From: Todiramphus chloris collaris
Lineage: Eukaryota > Chordata > Aves > Coraciiformes > Alcedinidae
DNA length: 64,000 nucleotides
Direction: 5' to 3'
Assembly (NCBI GenBank): GCA_025345505.1
Contig: JANVCC010000047.1
Span: 7,323,429-7,387,428 of the forward strand
Position 1 is the first letter of the stretch, and each line of letters begins with the position of its first letter. The position numbers were made by a program, and so were the translations under genes. The notes beneath the pieces were generated by a model, which was not told the DNA's origin, made no database searches, and saw only the letters and a list, made by a program, of their open reading frames with translations. Shown here piece by piece: positions 23,546-36,048 of this stretch.

Positions 23546-26500
23546 GACCAACACCTTTTGCCATTATAAGCTATTCTATAAAGATATTATCTTTCAATAT
23601 CCTCTTCAAGGTATCCAGTGATAAGCTCTAAATGTAGCAGATTTTTTAAATTATTATTTAATCATTTTTTTAGCCTTCACCAGCAACATTTTCCATCACC
23701 ACTATTTTTAAGGCACAGAGTTACATGTAAATGTCTAAAAACTGAGGAACAGAAAAGAAAAAAAGTTAATACTATACAATGTGATACTATATAAGGCATA
23801 TATGTATGATACATCCACATCACATATTAAACTTTTCAAGAGAAGCCAAATTTCTACCAACCCAAAGAAAGGATAAGTGATGACTATCCCAAAGCACAAA
23901 ACGGTAAATACTTAATTTTTAAATGCTGATACCTTAATTACTTCACTACTCAAAATCAATCAAAACAAAATAAATCAATGACTACATTTGAAAGATTATA
24001 GATGGATCAGTACACTTTTAGTATATGACATTTAATAATCACATAATGCCTTTTAAAGCATGCTAAAACTTCCTGATTTCAGTATGTCAGCAGTAGTAAA
24101 ATACCATAACTCAGCTTGAAAGCTTGTCTACATTTGTTTCTTCTGAATTTACAGAATTTGCATCTATTTCAAGCTTTTATCTCTAAAATTATCATGTTTA
24201 TTTTTAATTTTTTGAATATCTGCTGTAATTTTCATATGATTTTAAGAATCTTAATATCTTACTACTCAGCACTGAGTGATCTAAAAAGTCATTCACACCC
24301 TCTACTTCACACAGGACAGAGAATGTTGAGTAGAGCAGTCAAGCCTCTATGTATTACAGATGTCACCAGACAGTGATTCAGGTCACCTGTAGCTAAAAAT
24401 ATACAATGTGAATCTTTTGCTGGAGGTCTTAAAAATATTCAGACTTCATTTATAAATTAGTTTTCTTCCATAGGGCCTTTTCCATCACCAGCATTCAGGT
24501 CACAGTTCAGAAAGGAATTGCTTCTCTACCCTCAAGCACTGAAAAGTGACAGAACGTGTATGGATGGCTACAGCCCATCCTGCAAACACTTGCTGTGCTA
24601 CCACACATGAAGCTCTTGTCACAATCATATTAGGAAATCAGATGTCACTTGAATGATGTATTACCTCAGATGCCTCTCTTCTTTTCAAATGCATAATTTT
24701 ACACATTAAGATGTGGGGTTTTTTCTCTTTCTGTTGTGTTTCTAGTTTGGCTGCACTTGCAAGATGATCCTCAAGCAGGTAAGATGTAATTTCATATACT
24801 CTATACATTGATTACGAGACCAGATCACAACCTAAAACTATTGGCAAAAAGCTAATGAACTTCCATGAGAAGACATCCGTTTTTACATATGATGTGAGGT
24901 AGCATTAAAAGGCATTGATCTCATGGACCCTGCTCTTCTGAAAATGTTAAGGCCTTTGTAATCTTAACCATTTGCTTTCCACCTCCCCAATGCTCCTTAA
25001 CTACTTCATTTTATTTGACTTTATTACCTGTCCCATATTTGAAAAGATCATGACACAATAATCCATCATGTCTAAAGTTGACTACAGGTTTGTGAAAATC
25101 CAAATGTGTTAAATCTGCTGGCTCTGTCTATACCAACAGTTATTTCATTAAGTACTGAGATTTGTCTGAGACGATTTACCTTTCACAAATCCACGATGAC
25201 TCATGCTTATTAAATTGTTCTCTTCCAAATGGAACGAATATTTAAAATAGCCAAAAATAGCATCTCAAAAGTTCGGCTGCTATTGGCTCGGGCTTTGACA
25301 TACTTAAACAGACTGCAAAGTATCTTCCTTCACTGATTTCCAGTCGGGATTTCTTTTTCAGAGTAAGCCTGCATAAAGGTGGCGGACCCTTTCTCATGGA
25401 TATTTTTTCTTAGGATTTAACATGGTGTTAATCACCCTAACTTCTGAAAATGATCCATTTCTGATCTAGGTTACTTTTTCTTTCCAGCTGGTGAGACATT
25501 TGCAAGTGCTTATTCATGATATTTTAAAGGTCTAACTATATAAAATGTATTATTTTTCTCTCACAAAGACAAGGCATTAGAGATACTTTTGTACTTACCT
25601 GTGGAGTGGAGAGAGAAGCTTTAAAGCACTGGGAAGATGATCTGTAAGGAACTATTTGAAACACTTTGGAGAGTATTTATTGTACCATCTCCCTTGATGA
25701 GTATAAAATCTGTTTTTAAAACTACATTTATTTTACCGTGGCTATCCTAAGCTGTTTTTAAAGCTGCTATTTCTGTCTTTTTTTTTTTTTTTTTTAATTT
25801 ATTTCACCCATCACACACTTTTTTATGTGCCTTTCACATGCAGTTAGTAATGCTTGTGAAATCAGTGCAAGACTTTTATCATAGTTGTTTAGGCCTTTTT
25901 ATACAGTGTTTGCTTCTTCCTTTGCTGCACTCAGTAAGTTAAGGATTTTTTATTCAGTGCAGCCAGTTTTATGTAAGCTGCACAAGAATAAGGAGGAAGA
26001 GCTGGAGCGGAAAGTGAGCCAGCATATGCTATTCTCCAAGACAATGAAAATTAATGGCTTATAAAAAGAAGTAATGTCAGAAGAATGAATCAGAGGATGA
26101 AGAGAATAAAACCAAAGAGCAGGAAGGTGAGCTGACCTCAGTACAAATGAAATGCGAATGATACGAATTAATTTTTGTTTGTCCCAACAAGCTGCGCTGT
26201 TCTAACTTGCCAAAAATCTGGAATCGTCTCCAAGACCCTGGGAAGCATCTCTAATTTGTGCACTGAAACATAAAAGAGCGAGTCACTGGCACACGTAGAG
26301 ACCAGAGACTTCCACTTGCAGCGAGTTTCTCATATTTATGAATGTATCTTCTAAAAAACAAAACTCGCTCCATTAATTTCCTTGTCAACATCACTCAGTA
26401 GTTCGTTGAATTTGACTAGGAAACCCAACAGCAACTCCTGTTTCCTCCTCCCCCAGCAGGCCATTTTTTCCTGTGCAACTCATTACTATAGAAACAATCT

Positions 26501-28279
26501 TTCTTAAGGTGTTTCAGTTTCAGGGAGCGCTGCTGTATTAAAGCCATTCTGCTTATAGAACATTTTGTTTCCTATTGAAAATGTCACTGATGAAATACTC
26601 CATAGCAATAAATGTTTTCAAGAAACAAACCACAAATGAAATGAGCATTTACTGCTCTGGCCGTATTTTCACGGTTTCCACAATAACACCAATGAAAGTC
26701 GTGTAAACTTCCATATTACCCATTTCATGTTTCATCTGGTTCTATATGTATGTGCGTGTAAATTTGATATATTGTAGAACTAGAGGCCTGGGAAGATTCA
26801 TGTCATGCAATTGCTTTTGTGAAGTGCTCAAGTACCACCTTAAACCTAGGTGGAGGTTTTACCTCAGAGTCCCCACCGAGCCTGGTTGGTAGGAAACCTC
26901 CTTTTCATAGAATTAGGAATCCAGTTTCCACTGTGCTTTTATCCATGGTTAAGTTTCTTCCTTTTAGGCAAGTTCAGTCCTCTAGGAAAGTCTCTTCTTT
27001 CCTTGGTATTCATCCTTATAATGAAAGCAAGAAGATCCACACAGTCTTCATTTGGCAAAGGGGTTCGTGGCACACCTTCCGTAGTTACTTCATGAGAAGT
27101 GATCTCCTTTCACAGTGCATTTGCAATTTTTTCTGGGTTCCTTCCTCCTCTTAATCCTCTTCTCTCTTTTATTTCACACTGATACCTCTATATTCCTGCC
27201 TTTCTCCCCACTTCAACTCATCTCTACATCCCCCACCTCTTCACTTGACTGTCTCACGACCGCTTTCAAAAGCTATATGCACATTCACTTTCTTCCTCAC
27301 CTGCCGTGGCAGTGTTAGGCTTCAAGCAGCAGCTGGCAGCCTGTTCCTCTGCTTAATTAAAGGCCACCCTTGAACTTCACAGAAAATATCTCTATTTGGG
27401 ACCTCGGGACTCTAGCTGTGTTGGAACGGTGAGAGAAATATTTGATACAATTCAGAGTGTGTTAACACTGCTGGTGCTAGGACATCCAAAGTGTCTGCCA
27501 GAATCCATACAAAAAAACCCCTTGGAAAACCAGAAAGTTGTTCAGGTTTTTTTTCCATGAAATATAACAAGTTCAAGGTAAAATCTGCAGAACAGGGGAA
27601 AAAAAAAAAAGAACTCAATGCATATGTTTTGCTCTGTGAAAATAAGTCTTAAAGGATCACCAGTAATTGCTGTGATTCTGTTTTCATGAGCTAAACTTAG
27701 TTTTGCACCGGTGGCTTACAAACACCTATGCCAAGTTAAGATGTTCTGAGAATGAAGGAGGAAGGAAAGAAGTCTGTGGTTTGGGAGAAGAATCAAATCT
27801 GTTCTCTCTCAAAAGCATCTGAGAAATAAAGGATTCACCATTTTCTGTTTAAAACCACTCTCCAGCTGGATCAGGTTTCAGGGTTACGCAGTCCAAATGT
27901 GTGTCATATATTTGGACAGCAGTGCTTTAATGTCATGAGTCCTTCTGAATCATGTCTTCCAGTAGTACATCCAGGACTGTCTTGCCCAGCAGGCTGAGAG
28001 CAGCCCAACCTGGGTTTGTGTTGCCCCGGTAGACAGGGACACACACTGCACTCAGCTCAGCTGAGCTGTGCAGTGAGGAGAAGTTCTCCTGGGAGCATAA
28101 ATGGCACTTAGCATCACGAATGGCAAATTAAGAGCTGCTTACGGATGGAATATCTGTGAGCCAGGGAGGAAATTGTAGTAATCACCCATTGTGTTTGAGT
28201 AGTGCTTTGTGCTGTGAAAAAGCTTAGCATGAATATGCTATAGAGCTACACTGCAGCAGGCCTGTCATTTGGAATGTGT
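23546..28279. other. Long repeat-poor block
   Basis: About 4.7 kb with no recognised transposon. It is AT-rich and has few simple repeats apart from a T run near 25779-25796. A 33-nt segment at 24746-24778 has strong splice-site-like borders. The part at about 26340-26740 has balanced, low-repeat composition and would be a reasonable place to look for a conserved non-coding element; this is a guess from texture only. A plus-strand frame of 111 codons at 26819-27154 has no motif that I know. Confidence 0.5.
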
Positions 28280-28719
28280 CACAGAATCATAGAATCACAG
28301 AATGTCAGGGGTTGGAAGGGACCTCTGAAAATCATCAAGTCCAACCCCCCTGCCAGAGCAGAGTCACCCAGGGCAAGCCACAGGAACAGATCCAGGAGAG
28401 TCTTGAAAGTCTCTAGAGAAGGAGACTCCACAACCTCTCTGGGCAGCCTGTTCCAGGCTCTGTCATTCTCCCATTGAAGAAGCTTCTCCTCCTGTTGAGG
28501 TAGAACTTGCTGTGTTTCACCTTGCTACCATTACCTCTCATCCTATCCCAGGGCACCACTGAAAAGAGACTGGACCCTTCTACTTGACACCCACCCTGCA
28601 GATATTTATAAACATTCATAAGATCCCCTCTGTCTTCTTTTTTTCCAGGCTAAATAGTCCCAGGGTTCTCAGCCTTTCCTCATAAGAGATGTTCTAGTCC
28701 TTTAATCAGCTTTGTAGCT
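28280..28719 (-). mobile_element. CR1 LINE 3' fragment
   Basis: The plus strand starts with tail units (CACAGAATCATAGAATCACA) and the complement of GGGTTGGACTTGATGATTTT. On the minus strand, parts of ORF2 read MNVYKYLQGGCQVEGSSLFSVVPWDRMRGN, KHSKFYLNRRRSF and CPERLWSL, matching the CR1 pattern INVYKYLKGG...[14 protein letters not shown]. About 440 bases remain. Another CR1 in the same orientation follows after about 270 bases. Confidence 0.94.
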
Positions 28720-28989
28720 CTTGTAGTGGGAGAAAAAGAGTTTATCCTGTCCTCCGCCCCATCCATCCATTGAGTTTCTCCTTGTAAAGTCATGTTGATA
28801 GCAAATAAGAGCTCAGAGTGCTTATGCATGAAGGTAATCAGCTTCCAGTGCCCCCCACTCTCACTGGGTTTAAACCAGCAGATTCCCCTGAGCATAACAG
28901 AGTTTTATCAGAGTGCTTTGTTAAAATGAGGGCTCTGCTGTTGATGTTTCAAAGCAAACACTGCTCAACAGGTACATACATCAACCAAT
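28720..28989. other. Short unique spacer between two CR1 copies
   Basis: About 270 bases with no recognised element separate two minus-strand CR1 insertions. Confidence 0.5.
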
Positions 28990-29445
28990 CACAGAATCAC
29001 TTTGGTTGGAAGAGACCCTTCAGATCACAAAGTCCAACCGTTAACCGAGCACTGCCAGGGCACCACTAACCCATGTCGCTCAGCACCACATCTCCACAGC
29101 TTTGAAACCCCTCCAGGGATCATGGGGACTCCACCACTGCCCTGGGCAGCCTGGGACAGCCCTGGACAACCCTTGTGGGGAAGAAATTGTTCCTCATGTC
29201 CAACCTAAACCTCCACTGATGCAACTTGAGGCCAGTTCCTTTTGTCCTGTCACTTGTTCCTTGGGAGCAGAGCCCAACCTCCCCTGGCTTCAACCTCCTG
29301 TCAGGGCATTGTCAAGAGCCAGAAGGTCTCCCCTAAGACTCCTTTTCTCCAGGCTCAACAACCCCAGGTCCCTCAGCTGCTCAGCAGGCTTGTGCTTGAG
29401 GCCTTTCACCAGCTTAGTTGCCCTTTGGACATGGTCCAGCCCCTC
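28990..29445 (-). mobile_element. CR1 LINE 3' fragment
   Basis: It starts on the plus strand with CACAGAATCACTTTGGTTGG. It continues through the complements of the 'ATGATCCCTGGAGGGGTTTC' block and of the ORF2 end; the minus strand gives [29 protein letters not shown]. The 5' truncation point abuts a TA/CA microsatellite at 29446-29470. It is of the same lineage as the copies at 5.3, 13.4, 34.4 and 39.9 kb. Confidence 0.93.
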
Positions 29446-29470
29446 TATATATATATATACACACACACAA
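29446..29470. repeat. TA/CA microsatellite at a CR1 truncation point
   Basis: TA units followed by CA units directly at the 5' end of the minus-strand CR1 copy. A TA run also borders the 5' end of the CR1 at 2472. Confidence 0.85.
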
Positions 29471-31292
29471 GGTTCAGATGTTCCTCTGGGCATGTCAGTC
29501 CTTGCAAAAAGGGGCTCTTCCACAGATAATGGGAAAACTCAGAACGGCCCCATCTATGTCTGCAGGTGCTTGCAGGTGGAAGCTGTGTGCAGCAGTGCTA
29601 ACCGAAGCACGAGCAGCTGCTGCTATCCTGTACTCCCGGTGCAAAATTAGAGATTGTAACCCAGACAGTCTGCCTCTAGAGATGCAAAGTTCCATTTGCT
29701 TTCATCTTTCATGTAGATTTTACAAGAGAAGGCATACTAAAAGCAAAAAGCAACAATTGGAAGCTCCAGAAATAGTTTATACAAGAAAAAAAGCTCTTTC
29801 CTATTAAGCGAGCAAAGCTTGTGCTATATTTCAATTGCCAGAGAGTATAGAAGCTGCCTGTGAAAGGTCCAGCATTCTCATCTGGAAAAACTTTTAGATT
29901 TTATTCCTTTATTTGGCTCAAAACAGAGATTTTTTTTTGCTTTTGTTAAATCTTTAACTGAGGTCTGGGCCACAGGAAAAGTAAAAGGCAACATGCTGGC
30001 TAGAGGCCATCATTTTACATTTTAGAAGAAGGATTTGGAGTGAAAACAGATGAAAGCTGTGGGGGCCCTGGTCAGATGGCAGTCAAAAGACCTGCAGGAG
30101 CCAGAAGGAACAGAGTCCAAAAATATTTGAATCCTGGCTCAGAAGAAACCAATGATCAGCTGAAGTTCGGGAAGATGCAAGGAAAAAAAAAACCAAACCC
30201 GACATTCCTTGAGGTATTGCTTCAGCATTCTGCATAGCAAATAATGGGAAAAATACCATCGAGAGGAGATTTTCATAATTCTGGCGTCAAGACATTCTCT
30301 GAAGTCTTCGCGTTAACTGCTGTCGCTCCCATGGTATTTCGAAAAAGAACAGAAGCTGCAGAGGCACAGAAAGCAAAGGATGGCCCAGAACAAACAAGAC
30401 CTGCAAAACCAGAAAAGAGCAGACTAAAGGGGTTTGTAGACACCTAGTCTGTACTCAGTAGCAAATGGGAAGTAAGAGAAACAGAGAAGTAATCAGACTG
30501 ATGTGTTCTGGATAAGGTAACCCACCAGGGCAGAGGAAGAATATAGTTTGAAGAGGACCATGTTAGAGAAGATGTTAGTAGAAGTCATTGGTTTTGTGAA
30601 AGCTACTGTGTCGATTAACATACAGCAGCTCCAGATCTTGCTGCCTCTGAAGCTTCCGATGCCCTTGTTTAGAGAAGTCGTGGAGGTCACAAATTGCATA
30701 AGCACGTTTCACTGCTAAGAGGTGCAGCTGGTGCAGGAAATCCTTGTAAGGAACAGGGAAATGCTGGAAGTGTATCTGGAAAGGAACAAAACCCCAGCTA
30801 ACAGCTTTTCTGTTCCCAAATGGTGAAGAAAAACAGTCCTGAGCTTTTTTAATTGGATGGTTTAAGTGAAAAAAAGAAAAACCACAAGAAATATTTTTAC
30901 CTCTTTTCTTTGAAAACTAAAAACTAGAGCAATCTGGCAACACAATGAACATTGCACTCAGGAGGTTCCCAGCTGATATTCCTGTCTGGAAAATCCCTCA
31001 CTCAGAATGGTATGAAAGTATTACTTTATATGGGAACTGCACTGCAATTGCAGGTATTTCTATTGCTATTGTTCCTAGCTGTGCTGTTTTGGTTAAATCC
31101 CATTTCCTCTGTCATCCCCATGTGGTCAGTGGAAGCAGGATATCCTCCTCTTCATTCTCTGGGGCACAGCTTCATGTTCCTCACTCAGGAGTGGTTTCAG
31201 TGGCAGTTTATATAACCATGAAAAGAGAAACTGAGCCCCAGCATCACTTCTACACTTCTCAAAACCACCATGTAATGGGTATGACCCAAGAA
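29471..31292. other. Unique non-coding stretch
   Basis: No gene or transposon is recognised. Frames of up to 138 codons lack motifs; the longest (30945-31361) runs into the CR1 tail at 31293 and is chance. Confidence 0.55.
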
Positions 31293-31376
31293 AATCATAG
31301 AATCATAGATTTATTATGGTTGGAAAGGACCTCTAGGATCATCAAGTCCAACCTTCAATGATCACTAACTTCAGCT
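31293..31376 (-). mobile_element. CR1 LINE extreme 3' fragment
   Basis: Tail complement AATCATAGAATCATAGATTT followed by the complement of TTGGACTTGATGATCCTAGA and GGTCCTTTCC. Only about 85 bases can be assigned. Confidence 0.85.
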
Positions 31377-31864
31377 TTTACTGCATCACTGCAGGTTCCC
31401 TTTCAGTTACTGGGGATAAAAACAAACCTTAACCAAGAATAGAGAATCTGGGTGGACTTTATGTCACCAGACTATAACCACATACAAAATGTATTTTGGA
31501 GTGTTGTAAACAAGGCAGCTGAGCTTTTAGAGTCACTGAGGTGGTGGTGAAGGAGCTTAAAAAGTCTTTGTCCTTCATATATCTCAAGGCAGGCTGTTAC
31601 CCTCAGAAATACCTCCCTGCCTTGACTGTACATGAAGATTCAGTCCTTCAGGTGCTTAAGTTCCCCTTGTTCTGCCTCACTCAGGGACCAAGAAGAGGCA
31701 CATGCCAGAGATTTAACTTCATCAATGAGTTTGTACCATTAAATAAAATTATTTAAAATCAAACAAAATGTCTAACCTCCCACCCACTTCTTCCTGCTCC
31801 TGTTGACACTCAATGCATCATATACCTAGTTTATTTGAAAAGTGATGAACCTCCAGCTGCGATA
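31377..31864. other. Unique non-coding spacer
   Basis: About 490 bases with no recognised element. Confidence 0.5.
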
Positions 31865-32637
31865 TCACGGAATCACAGAATGATGGGAGTTGGAAGGGAC
31901 CTTCGGAGGTGATCTGGTGCCACCCCACTGCTCCATGCAGCAGGGTCACCCAGAGCAGGGGGCCCAGCATCGCAGTGTCCAGGTGGGTTTGGAATCTCTC
32001 CAGAGAAGGAGACTCCACAGCCTCTCTGGACAGCCTGGCACAGCCTCTGACATCCTCACAGCAAAGAACTTTCTCCTCCTGTTCAGATGGAACCTCCTGG
32101 GTTCCAGTTTTTGCCCATTGCCCCTTTACCTGTCACTGGGCACCACTGACAAGAGTCTGGCCCCATCCTCTTGCCCCCAGGGGCCCTTTATCTCTTGCTC
32201 AGCATTGCTCAGCTCCCCTCTCAGGCTGCTCTTCTCCAGCTGAACAGCCCCAGGGCTCTCAGCCTTCCCCCAGCACAAAGATGCTCCAGTTCTCTCAGCA
32301 CCTTTGTAGCCTCCTCTGGACTCTCTCCAGTAGTTCCTTGTCTCTCTTGAACTGGGGAGCCCATCACTGGTGACAGTATTCCAGAGATGGCCTCCCTAGG
32401 GCAGAGTAGAGAGGGAGGAGAACCTCCCTTGACCTGCTGGCCACATTCTTCTGAATCCACCCTGGGAGACCATTGGACTTCTTGGTCACGAGGGCCCACT
32501 GCTGACTCATGAGCAGCTTGTTTTCCAGCATCACTACCAGCTCCTTCTCCACAGAGCTGCTTTCCAGCAGGTCAACCCCTCACCTGCAGTTCTGCAGGAG
32601 GTTATTTCTCCCCAGGTGGAGGACCCTACACTTGCCT
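31865..32637 (-). mobile_element. CR1 LINE, 5'-truncated, ORF2 C-terminal part
   Basis: The second longest CR1 copy. The minus strand reads KELVVMLENKLLMSQQWALVTKKSNGLPG, NVASRSREVLLPLYSALGRP, SPVQERQGTTGESPEEATKVLRELEHLCAGGRLRALGLFSW and LERFQTHLDTAMLGPLLWVTLL in broken frames. The tail at the left is decayed (TCACGGAATCACAGAATGAT). It shares the LDTAMLGPLLW..LL 3' segment with the copies at 2472, 43424 and 54380, and so belongs to that subfamily. Confidence 0.94.
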
Positions 32638-34396
32638 GTATAGATCTTATATAAATTTACCAGGAGGATGAGGAGGAGGGAGAGAGAGGGCTGAAGGAAG
32701 TTAGATCTGAACATTCATTGTTTCAAAACTTCAGTGCTGACTACTTAAAAAAAAAAAAAAAAAATCATTGAAACACTTTTCCATATGTGCTATTGTTCAA
32801 AGCTCTCTGTGTCACGCAGGAAGATGTCTTGTGCTGCTGCACCGGGCCCTTGAACGGAAATGGAGTGGTTCAGCCAGTCACTTCTTTTTTTATTTTTTTT
32901 TTTTTTCAGTTTCCATCATTGTGTCAAGGTTAAAGTTTGTTTTCCTTAAGGATAGCAACTGTACACAAGCACCCACTAATGCTGGCAGTCTCAAAAACAT
33001 GGCGCTTTGTCTTTTGACAGAAGTTTAAACATCTGTTAGTCTTTAAGAGTTACAATGCACTCCTGAACAGTTAAAACACTCACTCCAGTCTAGCAGCACT
33101 TAGCATTGAATTGAAAGGACTTTTCCTTCGGTAGAAAGTTTCACTACAAGGAGAAGAAATGTAAATAAAGTCTCTCCAGAGACATTTTGCTTTTCATCGG
33201 TGCTCGCGTTTGCCTCACACCCCCCTCACACCCTCCCCCGCACCACAAATGCTCCCCCCGCCTTATTCTGTGGCTCCATTTATCTGGACTTTCTCCCTGA
33301 AAAGGAACTAGAATAATCTGGAGTTGCAGAAACAGGGTTCCCTAGCAGAAAGTACAAAATGCATATCTGCAAGTATGCCACCGTTGACTGAAAATTTGGG
33401 AAGTGCAAATGTAAATATTGACTACAGCTTCTTTAGCAAGTTTTGGAGTCCGTGTTGACCTGTAATGGCAAAGGAGCTTCACATATTTATAACCCTCGTA
33501 CAATTTACCAGCAGAAAGAAGAGAATTTGTATTATTGAGTCTGTGTTTAGTAATTAAAAAATGGTGTTAAATGTAACTCTTTTTTAAATTATTATTATTT
33601 CATTTGTCTATTATTTTCCTTGGAAAATGGAAACAGCTTTACAAACCTAAAACTAATCCAGAGAATTTCTTTCTCCCTTCTTCTCTGCCATCATGGGTAG
33701 AATCCTCTCAGTGGCAAGAGGAACCCTGGAAGGGTTTCAGGCATATAACATTCTAAAGATAGTTGATTGTTCAGCTGTATTACGTTCTTTTTTTCTATCA
33801 TCAGCTTCCTGCACTGAACACTGCAAAGACACGAGTTGTTATTGTGCTTTATTGCACCATATCATGTTGTTTCCAGTGGCTTAGAAATTCTGTATATCAT
33901 CATATCCTTTTCCTGTGACTTTACATTGTGGGCTGTAAAAGCCCAGAATACGAATTACTATTTTGTACTTCATTTCCTTAACCCCCCCCCCTTTTTTTTT
34001 CAGAATAATTATTACCATTACATGAAACATGTCAAATAAACAGCATCTTTTTAAATAGTAGGTGATCTTTATAGATACAACACAACCCATCTTGAGTTGT
34101 CCTGGTACAAAGAGGTGCAGCACAATTTTTTCCCACTTATGTGCAAGAATCCTTGCCTAAGCTGTCTCTGCTTGTTGCAGGAAAAACCTTGGGACTGTAA
34201 ACAAAAATTTGACATTGGCCTGGGTCCACAGAGAGCATTGAAGAAAAGATCAGGAGCCAAAGACAGTGTTTGAAATAATTTTCACTGTTAACCATTTCAG
34301 TGCTAAGGGAAAAAGCAGCAGGTGTGAACATGATATGAACATCTGGAAACATAAGGAAAAATTTCTTCTCATGAAAGGGGAAACCTTCACCTCCCT
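32638..34396. other. Unique non-coding stretch with A and T runs
   Basis: No gene is recognised. It holds an A run (about 32747-32764), a T-rich run (32885-32908), a C-rich segment (about 33220-33260) and a C-run/T-run junction (33981-34000). The last 40 bases before 34397 vaguely resemble a CR1 segment, but I could not assign them. Confidence 0.5.
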
Positions 34397-34724
34397 CCAA
34401 GGGGAGACCTTCTGGCTCTCAACAACTCCCTGACAGGAGGTTGGAGCCAGGTGGGGTCAGGCTCTATTCCCAAGGAACAAGGAACAGGACAAGAGCCTTA
34501 AGTTGCACAAGGGGAGGTTTACTTTGGACATGAGGAACAATTTCTTCCCCACAAGGGTTGTCCAGGGCTATCCCAGGCTGCCCAGGGCAGTGGTGGAGTC
34601 CCCGTGATCCCTGGAGGGGTTTCAAAGCTGTGGAGATGTGGTGCTGAGGGACATGGGTTAGTGGTGCCCTGGCAGTGCTGGAGGAATTGTTGGACTTGAT
34701 GATTTCAAAGGTCTCTTCCAACCA
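34397..34724 (+). mobile_element. CR1 LINE 3' fragment
   Basis: Plus-strand sequence runs from the block GGGGAGACCTTCTGGCTCTC through TGACAGGAGGTTGGAGCCAG. It continues to TGGAGTCCCCGTGATCCCTG and ends at TTGGACTTGATGATTTCAAA plus CCAACC. No ATTCTATG units remain, so the tail is lost or diverged. It is the same lineage as 39866-40170 and is inverted relative to 28990-29445, 5.4 kb away. Confidence 0.92.
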
Positions 34725-35819
34725 ATGAGCTCTGCCTAGATATACCCCCTTTGGGTAAAGTCTCCTGTACGTTGTGGCAAAGGGAGTGGGGACCTGTCAA
34801 CCTCCACCACTCAAAAATCCATCATGAAATTACCTTTTTTCAAAAAAGAAATATTGCACTAATACTTTTCTTTTTTTTAAAGCAGCTTGTTCTAAGCTGG
34901 TTCCAACTTGTCTGTGAGACAGTGGCAAAATCAGAGCATTTTCAGAAGAGGTTTCTGCTTCTGAGGTGTTCTGTCGCTTTTAGTCAATTCAGTAGAAATG
35001 ATACTTCAGGGTGAACTGGCAAAAAGTTATTTAGTGTAGATCAAAGGTTAAATTTTCAGCTCCCTTCTCTAATCGTAAATAAAGTTTTGAAACCATGTTT
35101 TGGAAATGGTATTTTGTGAAATTAATTCCAAGGTGGCCTTCTAGGGTAGTCGGTATTACAAGAGCCAGTGTGACACACACTGTGTAGGAGGGGTAAAGAA
35201 AGAGCTCGTGTAGAAGGGATTTAAGTAAGCTTATCAAAACTGCTCTTGTAGAGTTGCGTTTTCCTCCAGCTGAATTCCTGCTCAGTAGCAGTTTACCAGT
35301 TGGGCCCTCCTCAAATTAAATCTACAGATTTCTCTGCCAGGGAAGGGAAAGAATAATAAATCAAAACTAACGAGGTATTCTTTATACTATCGACGTCTTC
35401 ATTTTTCCTTCCTGCATCAGTACTTGATTTGAAAGGAGAAAACAAGGAGTGATGTTGAATGTGAAAAATGAAACCTGCCCACCCGGTGGAAAGAAGGGAT
35501 GGAGGAAATCGGGAGAGTGAGTTAGCAATTCCATAAGCACCTGCAATATCTGTTATTTTCAAACTTGAGAATTACATGGAGGGGAAGTGAACTGACTGGG
35601 AGAGCCTTTGCTCCTTCGCAGACCTGTGGGAGAAGTACATCAGTCATTTTGCCCTGGCTGTGTGTGCAACATGTACGCATCTCAGCACAGCCCAGAATGG
35701 CAGCCTGGGGAGAGAAGAGAGTTCTCCCCTGGTTGTTCTTCCCTGCTCACTCTGCCTTCCCTGCGGGGAGAAAATTGACACAGGCCTTCCTTTATCTGAG
35801 AGCTGTTAGCTCAAAATCT
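34725..35819. other. Unique non-coding stretch
   Basis: No gene or transposon is recognised over about 1.1 kb. Confidence 0.55.
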
Positions 35820-36048
35820 AGTCATAGAATCATAGAGTCATAGAGAGTCATATAATCATAGAATCATAGTCATAGAGTCATAGAATCATAGAGTCATGGA
35901 ATTATAGAATAAGATTCATAGAATCATAGAGTCACAGAATCACAGAAACATAGACTCATAGAATCACAGAATCAGAATCACAGAGTCATAGAATTCCCTG
36001 GATTGGAAAGGACCCCCAAAGGTCATCTAGTTCACCCCCCTGCAGTAG
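35820..36048 (-). mobile_element. CR1 3' end with strongly expanded tail array
   Basis: From 35820 to about 35990 the plus strand is an irregular array of about 20 TCATAGAA-type units (variants TCATAGAG, TCACAGAA, TCATAGT). It is followed by about 55 bases complementary to the CR1 end (CTAGATGACCTTTGGGGGTC, CCTTTCC). Most CR1 copies here carry one to three units, so this one is expanded several-fold, presumably by slippage after insertion. The LINE body is almost absent. Confidence 0.92.

Noticed and set aside
23228-23621. Open frames of 80-117 codons rich in FP, GK or ER
   Set aside because: They translate the pyrimidine/purine simple repeat and cross an N gap; no codon structure of a gene.
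29102-29650. 182-codon plus-strand frame
   Set aside because: It is the antisense of a minus-strand CR1 plus the TA/CA microsatellite (IYIYTHTQ).
35820-36000. CRISPR-like array of short repeats
   Set aside because: Units are contiguous octamers without spacers and are continuous with a CR1 3' end.
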